18,804 nt of DNA from Calditrichota bacterium (GTDB lineage: Bacteria; Calditrichota; Calditrichia; RBG-13-44-9; J075). This document shows positions 7,221 to 14,903 of the stretch, one piece after another (the stretch's first letter is position 1; each line of letters opens with the position of its first letter). Position numbers and translations under genes: made by a program. The stretch covers positions 1 to 18,804 of the forward strand of contig RFIL01000049.1 of the NCBI GenBank assembly GCA_003695285.1, written 5' to 3'. A model generated the notes under the pieces. That model did no database searches, was not told the DNA's origin, and saw nothing but the letters and a program-made list of their open reading frames with translations.

Positions 7221-7778
7221 CTAATGCTTTTCATCGCTTCCGGGAAGAATATTGGTAAATTGATATTCTTCCACATAATACCCCTCTGAGGCTTCAAATT
7301 CGCTCTCACCCCATTGCTCGATGGTGACAAAAGATTCATCCTCCTCATCGATGAAGTCCCAATAAATAAAGCCGACCGGTTCGCCTTTTCCACCTTCGTA
7401 AAAATAGGCTGGACCGGATTCATCCAGATAATACACTTTTCCCTTGACCGTTATCTGGTTTGGGGGGTCTTCATGTTCGATGATGTGCCGGGTAACATCT
7501 CCTTCGATGGCCCCAATGGGTAATTTTTTACTGACCGTCCATTCCACCTCATCATCCTCTTCTCTTCCCAGATAAATTTTTTCCCGGCCCGAGGTGAGTT
7601 CCCATTCTTCCCCCCAATACCCTTCTCCATAATCATAGCGATGATAAGCCGTAACTACCCAGGTTTTCAGATCATAATCCACGTAATAGCCAACTTTTAA
7701 CTTCGACAGTTCCAGGTCCTTCAGTGGATCAAATTCTTCTCCATTTTTTTTGCCTTTTAAAAAATCCATTAATCCCAT
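7221..7778 (-). CDS. DUF4178 domain protein
   Basis: First gene of the operon; 185 residues. After a short start resembling an amphipathic anchor (MGLMDFLKGKK), the sequence has the beta-rich, Trp- and Gly-rich DUF4178 pattern: LKVGYYVDYDLKTWVV (about 27-42), YWGEEWELTSGREKIYLG, then a second half with KGKVYYLDESGPAYFYEGG and a C-terminal YYVEEYQF. The protein is strongly acidic. DUF4178 has no established function, but it occurs repeatedly beside PspA, DUF350 and SpeE-like genes. The start is well supported by GGAGG 7 bases upstream of ATG. Family assigned from sequence pattern; role as a cytosolic partner of the membrane proteins is inference. Confidence 0.8.
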   Translation of the reverse strand: MGLMDFLKGKKNGEEFDPLKDLELSKLKVGYYVDYDLKTWVVTAYHRYDYGEGYWGEEWELTSGREKIYLGREEDDEVEWTVSKKLPIGAIEGDVTRHIIEHEDPPNQITVKGKVYYLDESGPAYFYEGGKGEPVGFIYWDFIDEEDESFVTIEQWGESEFEASEGYYVEEYQFTNILPGSDEKH

Positions 7779-7933
7779 TTATTTACCTCCGTCCATCATT
7801 TTTGTAGATGTTATCAGTCATAAATTTAGGTTATTTCATAACAACAGATCAAGATTTTCACATGATTAGTTATTCATAGTGCTTCTATGAATTTTTTTGT
7901 ACAAAAGTAGTATTGATGAATTTTCTTCGTATC
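7779..7933 (-). promoter_or_regulatory. Leader region likely containing the PspA-operon promoter
   Basis: This 155-base AT-rich gap separates the Smr gene from the first gene of the PspA operon and is the only sizeable non-coding stretch upstream of that operon. On the minus strand a weak sigma70-like pair TTGTTA and TATGAC with a 16-base spacer can be read around 7818-7845. An inverted repeat GTTAT-TTC-ATAAC (7830-7842) overlaps it and could be an operator. A perfect 12-base palindrome TTTTGTACAAAA is at 7895-7906. No sigma54-type GG/GC promoter, the usual pspA signal in enterobacteria, was found. The exact promoter is not resolved. Confidence 0.35.
7872..7898 (+). terminator. Terminator-like hairpin oriented against the flanking genes
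   Basis: A perfect 8-bp stem, ATTCATAG (7872-7879) and CTATGAAT (7885-7892), encloses a TGCTT loop and is followed by six more T (7893-7898). This is a plus-strand terminator shape, yet both neighbouring genes are on the minus strand, where no T run follows the stem. The stem is AT-rich and thus weak. It might stop antisense transcription or act only as a hairpin in the minus-strand transcript. Confidence 0.5.
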
Positions 7934-8197
7934 CTACGCTTTTAACTTCACAATAGTTGCACCCCAGCTTCCACCTCCGCTCTCTTGCCAGTACGATTCA
8001 ACTTCCGGTAACCCATCCAGGATAGAATGCACAATTCTTCGCAGCACTCCCTTACCTTTGCCATGAATAATTCGGATTTGATAGATCCCCTTACTTTGAC
8101 AGACCCGGATATATTCCGGAACCAAATCTTTTACATCCGAAGGATGAAAGGTGTGTAAGTCCAGCACACCATCTATGGGGTATTCTGATGTTTCCAT
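7934..8197 (-). CDS. Stand-alone Smr-domain protein
   Basis: Only 87 residues, almost exactly one Smr (small MutS-related) domain. Visible motifs are DLHTF (13-17), the central IRIIHGKGKG loop (41-50) and the end motif GGGSWGATIVKLK (74-86). The first His and the HGKGKG loop are the elements tied to nuclease activity in MutS2 and other Smr proteins, which act on DNA or on RNA of collided ribosomes. Which substrate is used here is unknown. The start overlaps the patatin gene by 25 bp, with GAGGAG 11 bases before the ATG inside that gene, so translation is probably coupled. Confidence 0.9.
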   Translation of the reverse strand: METSEYPIDGVLDLHTFHPSDVKDLVPEYIRVCQSKGIYQIRIIHGKGKGVLRRIVHSILDGLPEVESYWQESGGGSWGATIVKLKA

Positions 8198-10638
8198 AAT
8201 TGAATAAGCTCCTCAATGGTTTTATCAGAAAAGTTCATCTCATTCAATGTGCTTTCTTCCCGCACATCGATATTAAAGAGATCTCCAGCCATAAAACAGC
8301 CCAGATGATAATAAGCCGTCCATTGCGCCTCATCAAAATATTGATCTGCGGTGGATTCCTGCGGGAAAGCGGGATGATATGTTTTGTAGAAAAAACTTCG
8401 GTACCAGGGATGTTGAGCGATTTCCTCTTTTTTCCATTTTCGCTGTGGGGCTTTGATTGAGGATTTAATATATACCAGGGTTCCAAAAGGGGTGCTTTTA
8501 TGCTCATCATCCGGCAGTTCGATTAAATCAGCCACGACATAGTGATACTGAGAAAATCCCAGAGATGGGTGAGGAAAGATCCGTTCTTCTGGTTTATGAA
8601 GAAATTTAATGGCGATTCCCAATTCATTGCGAGCTCGTATAACCAGGTTCTCCAGGTCTTCAAAAGTGAATTCGGGATCCGCTCCTGCGTCAATAGCGAT
8701 TATTAGCTTACATTTCCGACGCAATAACTCATATACTCCAAGGTTTTCTATGTGCCCTCCATCGGAAAGATTCACTCGCCCTTTACGGGTATCGGTTTTA
8801 GAGAATAATTCGCTGAACAGATAAAGGGGCCACCATTCAATCCCCTTGCGAACAACTTCAAATTTGGGATTCGGTGCCCAATATCCCAGCTTAAGGCCAA
8901 GCAGGCTCATTAGAAAAGAAAGGGCGGGGCGTGTATAATACCCCATGGTTGGATTTACTGCCGCACCGGAAATTGCGGTTGCGGTCGCCAGGGTTATATT
9001 GTGGTAACCTGCACACTTTGTTGGCAGATAATTGGTCTGTTTTGAGCCGCAGAATAGAGGTGAAAACAAAAAATAATCACTGGAGCGAGCCCCCTGAAAG
9101 GCTTCATCTTTTTCACCGGTCAAATTCAAGCAAGCGTTGATCAGGGGGTAGGGAGCATTCCATTCCCGGGGATTCCGATTTTTATCCAGGGTGAGCTCGT
9201 GAAGTTTGAGATTTTTGGCTTCTTTTCCCGCCGCTGCCAGATAAGCATCAGCAATTCTATCTCGATAAAATCGATGCATGGAATGAATATTGGGGTTAAA
9301 AAAGAAGCCACTGATAAGCAGTAAGATGATGGCAAGGATGAAATTGCTTACAAGAGGGGGTAGTTCTTCCAGAATTCCCGGCAAGTAAAATCCAGTATCC
9401 TGAATCATCTGGAACAGAGAAATGTTATTGCTGAGATGATAAAAACCTATGGAAAGCCAAAGACCCAGTAAAATACCCTCAATCGCATAGATGATATCCG
9501 TTGACCATAGTCTTACCTTTCCGATGGTTACTGTTCGTAGTGAGTATAAAAAAAGATGTGAGAATAATATGATAATCGTGGCCAACAGTAAGAACGTTTT
9601 AACCTCCGGAAGTTTGACTAGAATGGAAACCCCGGTTCCCAGTGCATACATGATAGTGAGTAGGAACGCCAGTGCCCAGCTCCAATTCAGGACCAGACTT
9701 CCGGCAAAAGCGCCAAGAGCTTTGATAATTGTCAGTGGCCGGTTGCCAGGGGTAAGATAGTCACCGTGTTCCCGGAAATGTGATATCTCCTTTTCAGAAA
9801 AAATAGAAGCTACTTTTTCCTTCGATGCCATTTCGCGGAGTTTTGCATGAACAAAGCTACCTAAAAAGCCACCTCCCGAAACCGTGGATAGATAATCAGC
9901 TCTGGTTAACAGTCCAATTCGATTTAAGATATCCAGAATTCCAAGATTAATGGTGGCTGAGCGGATACCACCCCCGGAAAGGGCAATCCCAAAGAATCCT
10001 TCAGAAGGATGATTTATTGGCGGATATCCCATGCTATTCCGTTTTTTTTCAATAATTTTTTGCTCTTCAGGAATGATCTCCTCAAGAGAATGAAATTCTT
10101 TTGCCGGTTTTAGGGGACGAGAAAAGAACCGGATAAGGATAATCCCACAGAATGAGATGAATAATATGAGTTTTAAAGATGCCAGATATGTTGTGAGATG
10201 AATGGAGATCGGAGAAATGTGATCGGGATTGGCAAGATAGGTTAACAGCCCGATATTTTCCAATAAATCAAGTCCTCCGATAAGTAAAGGGCCCAGTGCG
10301 GTCCAAACAGGAAAAATAGCCGAGGATTTCTTTAACAACATATAGGCGCTGGTTAAAAAAAGAACGTATGAAATAATCAATCCCCAATCCCATAAAATAC
10401 TATTATGAGCTGCAGAAATTATTCCCTTTTCTTTCCACTTGAGCACAATATTTTTAACATCAATATTGTTTTGGGCATACTGGAGGTGAATAATTTTATG
10501 CCCTGTTTGATTCTGTAAAATGGTATCATATTTTTTGATCTGGGAAAGGATGACTATTCCGGAGGCTAAAGATAGGAGCAGGATTATCCAGAGCACCAAT
10601 GGTGATAAGCTATTAAGAAAAGAGACATAGGATTTCAT
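8173..10638 (-). CDS. Patatin-like phospholipase, polytopic membrane form
   Basis: Large (821-residue) membrane protein with a patatin acyl-hydrolase core. N-terminal TM segments lie at about 12-31, 83-101, 111-133 and 150-172. The hydrolase core opens with the oxyanion motif SGGGIR (221-226) and the nucleophile motif STVSGGG (Ser254). It is interrupted by a second membrane block (about 307-447) and resumes with MHRFYRDRIADAYL. Further family blocks are ISGAAVNPTMGYYTRPAL (557-573) and SDGGHIENLG with the catalytic dyad Asp626. The dyad is complete, so activity on membrane lipids is expected. The nucleophile elbow reads T-x-S-x-G rather than G-x-S-x-G. GGGGAG lies 6 bases before ATG. The gene is divergent from truC and overlaps the Smr gene at its 3' end. 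The physiological lipid and product are unknown. Confidence 0.9.
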   Translation of the reverse strand: MKSYVSFLNSLSPLVLWIILLLSLASGIVILSQIKKYDTILQNQTGHKIIHLQYAQNNIDVKNIVLKWKEKGIISAAHNSILWDWGLIISYVLFLTSAYMLLKKSSAIFPVWTALGPLLIGGLDLLENIGLLTYLANPDHISPISIHLTTYLASLKLILFISFCGIILIRFFSRPLKPAKEFHSLEEIIPEEQKIIEKKRNSMGYPPINHPSEGFFGIALSGGGIRSATINLGILDILNRIGLLTRADYLSTVSGGGFLGSFVHAKLREMASKEKVASIFSEKEISHFREHGDYLTPGNRPLTIIKALGAFAGSLVLNWSWALAFLLTIMYALGTGVSILVKLPEVKTFLLLATIIILFSHLFLYSLRTVTIGKVRLWSTDIIYAIEGILLGLWLSIGFYHLSNNISLFQMIQDTGFYLPGILEELPPLVSNFILAIILLLISGFFFNPNIHSMHRFYRDRIADAYLAAAGKEAKNLKLHELTLDKNRNPREWNAPYPLINACLNLTGEKDEAFQGARSSDYFLFSPLFCGSKQTNYLPTKCAGYHNITLATATAISGAAVNPTMGYYTRPALSFLMSLLGLKLGYWAPNPKFEVVRKGIEWWPLYLFSELFSKTDTRKGRVNLSDGGHIENLGVYELLRRKCKLIIAIDAGADPEFTFEDLENLVIRARNELGIAIKFLHKPEERIFPHPSLGFSQYHYVVADLIELPDDEHKSTPFGTLVYIKSSIKAPQRKWKKEEIAQHPWYRSFFYKTYHPAFPQESTADQYFDEAQWTAYYHLGCFMAGDLFNIDVREESTLNEMNFSDKTIEELIQLWKHQNTP

Positions 10639-10666
10639 GAAACACTCCCCTGTGTGTTAATGAACC

Positions 10667-10695
10667 AATTTAAGGTATTAAACCGTTAAAAACAA
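10667..10695 (-). promoter_or_regulatory. Possible promoter for the patatin-Smr pair
   Basis: On the minus strand TTGTTT (plus coordinates 10690-10695) is followed after exactly 17 bases by TAAATT (10667-10672), a loose sigma70-type pair in the divergent gap between the patatin gene and truC. The match is partial (3/6 and 4/6) and other AT-rich choices exist. Confidence 0.35.
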
Positions 10696-10699
10696 AGAG

Positions 10700-10719
10700 T
10701 TGAATCCGGAAAGGTTCAA
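10700..10719 (+). promoter_or_regulatory. Hairpin covering the truC ribosome binding site
   Basis: TTGAATC (10700-10706) can pair with GGTTCAA (10713-10719), including one T-G pair, around the loop CGGAAA. The Shine-Dalgarno-like GGAAAGG (10708-10714) lies in the loop and 3' arm, 9 bases before the ATG at 10724. This ribosome binding site is why the ATG at 10724 is preferred over an in-frame TTG at 10700, which has none. A regulatory effect of the hairpin is only possible, not shown. Confidence 0.4.
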
Positions 10720-10723
10720 TTAT

Positions 10724-11482
10724 ATGGGAAAGAATGAAAAAAAGACATTACCCATTCTCTATAAGGATGAGCACATAGTGGCTATTGATAAGCCTGCCGG
10801 AATTCATGTGCACCCCACTCGTCTTTCCCCGGGTGAGGATAGTTGTATGAGAATTTTGCGGGATCAATTAAATCAATGGGTGTATCCGGTGCACCGTCTG
10901 GACCGGGCCACCTCCGGTGTGGTAGTGTTTGCCTTATCTTCGGATGTGGCAAGGAAACTTCAGAACTTATTTAATAGTCGGACGGTGAAAAAATATTATC
11001 TGGCGGTGGTGCGCGGCTGGGTTCCGGAAAAGGGAGAAATTTCTGCCCCTTTAAAGGAGAACAAAACAAAAGAGCAGGTAGAGGCCATCACAAAATATAT
11101 ACGGCTCGGGAAAATTGATTTGCCCGTGGCGGTGGGAAAATTTCCCAGTGCCCGCTATTCACTGGTGTGGATAACACCTATTACCGGCCGAATGCATCAA
11201 ATTCGTAAGCATTTTGTTCACCTCCGCCACCCGATTATCGGCGATGTCCAATATGGTGATGGAAAACATAACCGACTGTTTCGTGAAGAGTTTGGGCTTC
11301 ACCGTTTATTATTGATGGCTGTTGCTCTGGAATTTCCACATCCGGTAAACGATTCGCTCCTAACTATTCAATCTCCCATTCCGGATGATGTCATGAGTTT
11401 TTTCCAGAAAGTCGGCTGGGATATGAAGGTGAAAAACATGTTGGAGACTCTGAAAAGAAATGACGCTTCTCTGATGGGATAA
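10724..11482 (+). CDS. truC: tRNA pseudouridine synthase TruC-like (RluA family)
   Basis: RluA-family pseudouridine synthase of 252 residues from the chosen ATG. The substrate-binding start ILYKDEHIVAIDKPAGIHVH (11-30) leads to HRLDRATSG with catalytic Asp60. Later blocks are LPVAVGKFPSARYSLV, TGRMHQIRKHFVHLRHPIIGD and FGLHRLLLMA. These closely parallel E. coli TruC (VATGRYPTTRYGLVELEPKTGRKHQLRRHLAHLRHPIIGD remembered as the equivalent region), which makes pseudouridine at position 65 of certain tRNAs. RluC/RluD-type S4 domains are absent, in line with TruC. The gene is divergent from the patatin gene and 116 bp upstream of the sensor kinase; no clear terminator separates them. TruC is the best assignment, though another RluA subfamily target cannot be excluded. 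Confidence 0.87.
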   Translation: MGKNEKKTLPILYKDEHIVAIDKPAGIHVHPTRLSPGEDSCMRILRDQLNQWVYPVHRLDRATSGVVVFALSSDVARKLQNLFNSRTVKKYYLAVVRGWVPEKGEISAPLKENKTKEQVEAITKYIRLGKIDLPVAVGKFPSARYSLVWITPITGRMHQIRKHFVHLRHPIIGDVQYGDGKHNRLFREEFGLHRLLLMAVALEFPHPVNDSLLTIQSPIPDDVMSFFQKVGWDMKVKNMLETLKRNDASLMG

Positions 11483-11598
11483 ATTTTTTCATGGTTTCCT
11501 TCACTTTTCGGGTAATTTTTTTTCCCTTTTGGTCGAAAACAAAACAACTCAGGTAAAAAAAATCCCCTTCACCGCACAATGAGTGAGCCTGATTAATT

Positions 11599-14136
11599 AT
11601 GAAATCATTTTTCTCTAAAATATCTTTCACCGGCAAAATATGGGTTTTCACCTTTACTTTGATCATCCTCCTGGTTGCTTACCTGCTGGCATTAAGCTAT
11701 TTTTTTCTTCCCCGCTGGGGTGAACTTTCCTCTTTAGACCTGTTCCTTCAGCTGGGAATGATTACCCTCCCACTTTTTCTGGGAATCCTTATATTCGCCC
11801 GAATGCTTTCCCAATCCCTTACCCGACCATTGATTCGGATCGCCGGTACCATTCGAGAATGTGCGGATGCGGAAAAGTCAATCAATACTCGTCTGGCTGA
11901 TGAAAGCAATGATGAAGTATCCCTGGTAGTGCAAGCCTTTAACAAATTTGTCACTACCATGGACAAAAGGCTGAAGGAGTTGAATCAATACCGTACATAT
12001 CTTGATGCATTTTTTCGCTCTATTTCCATTCCCTTTCTGATAACCGATGCCCAGGGCAATGTGATACGGGCCAATCAGAGTGCCTGTGATTTTTTTGAAT
12101 TGGAGCATGAGGATCTGGTAAAAAATCATCTGGCGGCTTTGCTCGGTATCAGCCATTTCAATGCGCTTAAAAATCATCTTAAAACATCAAACACAGAATT
12201 AAAAGACTATGTATTTACATTATTAACCCGTGAAGGGTTAACCAAAATCGTAGAGCTCAGTGTTTCGGCCATCGAGGAAAAAGGACAAACCAATACCTAC
12301 ATTATCGCTTTTATCGATATTACTGAAAAAATTCAGACCCAGCAGGAAATTCTGGAAAGTCAGGCCCGCCTTTCCCAGACGAACCGGGCACTGTATCAGA
12401 AGACCAAAGAACTGGAAATGGTGAATGAAAAGAATAAGAAGAATGCTCGAAAACTGGCCCGACTTATCGAAATCAGTTATGAAACCATCCGGTGCAATAC
12501 CCTGGATGAAATTGTGGATATCCTCGCTTTCAGCGGTAAAGACTTGTTGGATGCTGAAGAATCCATCATCTTCCTCTGGGATTCCCGCAAGAACATGTTG
12601 AAACCAGTTCGCGCTTCACGGGAGGGGCGTCTGCAAAAACTGCACCCGGTATCTCAGAATGAGGGCGTCATCTGGCGTGCATATTATGATAAGCAATCGT
12701 ATTTTTTGAGTGAAAATTCTCTGCAGGAAGATGATCTGGAAGAGCTGGGATTGGCAGGGGATGAGATTATGGGTTTAATAGCCGTTCCCATCAGTGACCA
12801 TGATTATAATCATGGAGTGGCAGTTTATCTTCAAAATGAGAAAAGCACCTTTGATCTGGAGGACTTGCATTTAATAACCTCTCTTGCCCATCAGGCGGCG
12901 ATTACACTGGATAAATTACTGCTGGTAGAGGCATTAAAGGAAAAGGCACGACATCTTGAAAAAGTGAACGAGGATTTGCAACAGTCTCAGCAGCAAATCA
13001 TTCAACTGCAAAAAATGGAGAGCCTTGGAACACTGGTGGGAGGGATTGCCCATGATTTTAACAACATTCTGGGAATCATTACCCCCAACATTGACTTGTT
13101 AAAAATGGCGATTGGGGAGGATGAAAGAAGCACCCGTCGCTTAAACGTGATCCAGGAGGCGGCTGAACGGGCGGCGAACCTCACCAAGCAACTTCTGATG
13201 TTTTCTCGAAACCAGCCAGTCCGATTGGAACCTTTATCCCCCAATGAAACCATTCAGAAATTTATCCCGGTGTTGCAAAGTAGTTTGGGCAAGCAGGTTC
13301 AGGTTGTTACGGAATTGTCAAAAGACCTTCCAAATATTAACGCTGATGAAACGCGGTTTACTCAGGTATTGATGAATCTGGCTTTAAATGCCCGGGATGC
13401 CATGCCCGATGGTGGGGTGATAACCGTTCGCACCTCTCTGGAAAAATACAGACCATCCGCCACACCCGAGGTTGGAGAAAAGGAGATGGTAAAAATTTCC
13501 GTCTCCGATACCGGAACCGGAATCCCGGATGAACATCTGGACAAAATTTTCGATCCTTTCTTTACCACGAAAAGTGTTGGGCAGGGAACAGGCCTGGGAT
13601 TGTCCGTTGTCTATGGTATCATCAAAAGTCACAATGGCTACATTGAAGTGGAAACCAGCCCGGGTAAAGGTACTGTTTTCCATATCTATTTTGAACCCAC
13701 TTCTGAAGCTGTCAAAGAAAAAACCAGCAATCACCACTTCCCGGAATTAAAGGGCTCTGATACCATTTTACTGGTAGATGATGAAGATTTAATCCGAGAA
13801 TCCATTAGCGATTCCATGAGTATCCTGGGTTATCAGGTGTTTCAGGCAGACGGTGGTGAAAATGCGATAAAGGTCGTGAAGGAACATCCTTCGATTGATA
13901 TCGCCATTGTGGATTTGGCGATGCCAGGGATGAGTGGCGTTGATACTATCAAGGCCATCAAAAAAATTAATCCCCGGATAAAAGCGGTATTATCGAGTGG
14001 GCATGCGGAACAGAAAGAGCTACTTCAAAAAAACCCGGAAATTAGTGCGTACCTTCAAAAACCTTACCATCTGGATGAACTTATTAAACTTATCAAGGAA
14101 TTAAAAAATCACACCCTCCTCAACGTGGAAAAATAA
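11599..14136 (+). CDS. Hybrid sensor histidine kinase (HAMP-PAS-GAF-HisKA-HATPase-REC)
   Basis: An 845-residue membrane sensor. Two TM helices (about 14-37 and 49-68) enclose only a very short periplasmic loop. A HAMP linker follows (about 70-125), then a PAS domain (about 132-245, with FLITDAQGNVIRANQSA), a coiled coil, and a GAF domain (about 288-440). The kinase core has the H-box GGIAHDFNN with phospho-acceptor His485, the N-box NLALNARDAM (593-602), and G-boxes DTGTGIPD (637-644) and GQGTGLGLSV (661-670). The C-terminal receiver (about 720-835) has VDDED, phospho-acceptor Asp772 in VDLAMPGMSG, and Lys821. All catalytic residues are present. With so small a periplasmic part, sensing is probably cytosolic through PAS/GAF. 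No response regulator with an output domain is encoded nearby, so the partner is unknown. No clear Shine-Dalgarno sequence precedes the ATG. Confidence 0.95.
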   Translation: MKSFFSKISFTGKIWVFTFTLIILLVAYLLALSYFFLPRWGELSSLDLFLQLGMITLPLFLGILIFARMLSQSLTRPLIRIAGTIRECADAEKSINTRLADESNDEVSLVVQAFNKFVTTMDKRLKELNQYRTYLDAFFRSISIPFLITDAQGNVIRANQSACDFFELEHEDLVKNHLAALLGISHFNALKNHLKTSNTELKDYVFTLLTREGLTKIVELSVSAIEEKGQTNTYIIAFIDITEKIQTQQEILESQARLSQTNRALYQKTKELEMVNEKNKKNARKLARLIEISYETIRCNTLDEIVDILAFSGKDLLDAEESIIFLWDSRKNMLKPVRASREGRLQKLHPVSQNEGVIWRAYYDKQSYFLSENSLQEDDLEELGLAGDEIMGLIAVPISDHDYNHGVAVYLQNEKSTFDLEDLHLITSLAHQAAITLDKLLLVEALKEKARHLEKVNEDLQQSQQQIIQLQKMESLGTLVGGIAHDFNNILGIITPNIDLLKMAIGEDERSTRRLNVIQEAAERAANLTKQLLMFSRNQPVRLEPLSPNETIQKFIPVLQSSLGKQVQVVTELSKDLPNINADETRFTQVLMNLALNARDAMPDGGVITVRTSLEKYRPSATPEVGEKEMVKISVSDTGTGIPDEHLDKIFDPFFTTKSVGQGTGLGLSVVYGIIKSHNGYIEVETSPGKGTVFHIYFEPTSEAVKEKTSNHHFPELKGSDTILLVDDEDLIRESISDSMSILGYQVFQADGGENAIKVVKEHPSIDIAIVDLAMPGMSGVDTIKAIKKINPRIKAVLSSGHAEQKELLQKNPEISAYLQKPYHLDELIKLIKELKNHTLLNVEK

Positions 14137-14256
14137 AAATATGTAACAATCTTGCTTCGCATTATTCGTCTTCGTGCAAAGTGTTCAGTAAGGAGGTTTT
14201 TCCACCCTTAACTCAGTTTACCTACCCTTGAAAATAAAAAAATCAAGTTAATAAGT

Positions 14257-14284
14257 TTGATTTTCGTCAAAAATAGTGTAAATT
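14257..14284 (+). promoter_or_regulatory. Possible promoter for the DUF2378-SatD pair
   Basis: TTGATT (14257-14262) and TAAATT (14279-14284) are spaced by 16 bases, each matching the sigma70 consensus at four of six positions, 40 bases before the start codon. The -35 element lies in an 8-bp inverted repeat, AAAATCAA (14239-14246) with TTGATTTT (14257-14264), which could be an operator. Just downstream TCTCT-GCGG-AGAGA could form a small hairpin in the leader. The rest of the 14137-14324 gap shows an imperfect stem at 14189-14210 but no convincing terminator for the kinase gene. Confidence 0.35.
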
Positions 14285-14324
14285 CTCTGCGGAGAGATTG
14301 ACATTTGACATGGGGTAAGGAAGC

Positions 14325-14888
14325 ATGAATGGTATTCGCGGGCTTGTTTTTCATTCACGCTTTGAGTATATCAAGAAACAATTTGATTCCGAGCAGCTAA
14401 AGCAATTAAGTCAATTATTATCACCCCAGGCTCACCAATTTATTTTTGACCAGGTCTTTCCCGTCAATCAATATCCCTTCGAATTACTCAAGGAATTGGA
14501 TTCTTACATTGTTCAATTAGCACCGGAATCTGAAGAGGAGGTTTTTAATCGTATCGGGTCGGATTTTGCAGATATGATAATGGACCGCTACTTTGTGAAT
14601 TATGTAGAAGCAAAAGAGCCTCAGCGTTTTTTGGCTCAATTTCAGGTGCTCTACCCACAACTCTGGAATCTGGGAACTCTAAGCTATCATCCGTTATCGG
14701 AAACCTCGGCAGAGCTTTCATTCGTCATCGAAGATGAAATCCATCCACCATTTCAACGTTTTCTGGAAAGGTTTTTAACGCGTGCGGTTGAACTGTGTGG
14801 AGCCAGAGAGATACAACTTCAACTACAATCAAAATCCAATTCCACCGGAAGATTTACCTACAGAATTCAGTGGAAATCTTCTTCTTAA
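14325..14888 (+). CDS. DUF2378-like (TIGR02265-like) protein
   Basis: A soluble 187-residue protein. The layout fits DUF2378, a family expanded in myxobacteria: an N-terminal GIRGLVFHSRFEYIKKQF, a middle segment VFPVNQYPFELLKELDSYIV, helices around FADMIMDRYFVNYV and FLAQFQVLYPQLWNLGTLSY, then RFLERFLTRAVELCGAREIQLQLQSKSNSTGRFTYRIQWK at the C-terminus. The last part recalls V4R-like and heme-NO-binding-like folds, in which the final strands carry Cys and small-molecule ligands; here the paired Cys of V4R domains is absent. Function is unknown. TAAGGA lies close before ATG. It starts a two-gene unit with satD, 15 bp downstream. The family call is moderate confidence, based on pattern recognition. 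Confidence 0.6.
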   Translation: MNGIRGLVFHSRFEYIKKQFDSEQLKQLSQLLSPQAHQFIFDQVFPVNQYPFELLKELDSYIVQLAPESEEEVFNRIGSDFADMIMDRYFVNYVEAKEPQRFLAQFQVLYPQLWNLGTLSYHPLSETSAELSFVIEDEIHPPFQRFLERFLTRAVELCGAREIQLQLQSKSNSTGRFTYRIQWKSSS

Positions 14889-14903
14889 ACACTTAAACAA
14901 TGG

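Noticed and set aside
7779..7933. Sigma54 promoter upstream of the PspA operon, as in enterobacterial pspA
   Set aside because: No GG/GC pair at the -24/-12 spacing was found on the minus strand.
10700..10723. TTG start giving truC eight extra residues
   Set aside because: No ribosome binding site precedes it, while GGAAAGG fits the ATG at 10724 and the shorter N-terminus matches TruC better.
14189..14210. TAAGGAGG...CCACCCTTA stem after the kinase gene as a terminator, or its AAGGAGG as a ribosome binding site
   Set aside because: The stem is imperfect and no T run follows; no ATG, GTG or TTG lies at a suitable distance after AAGGAGG.
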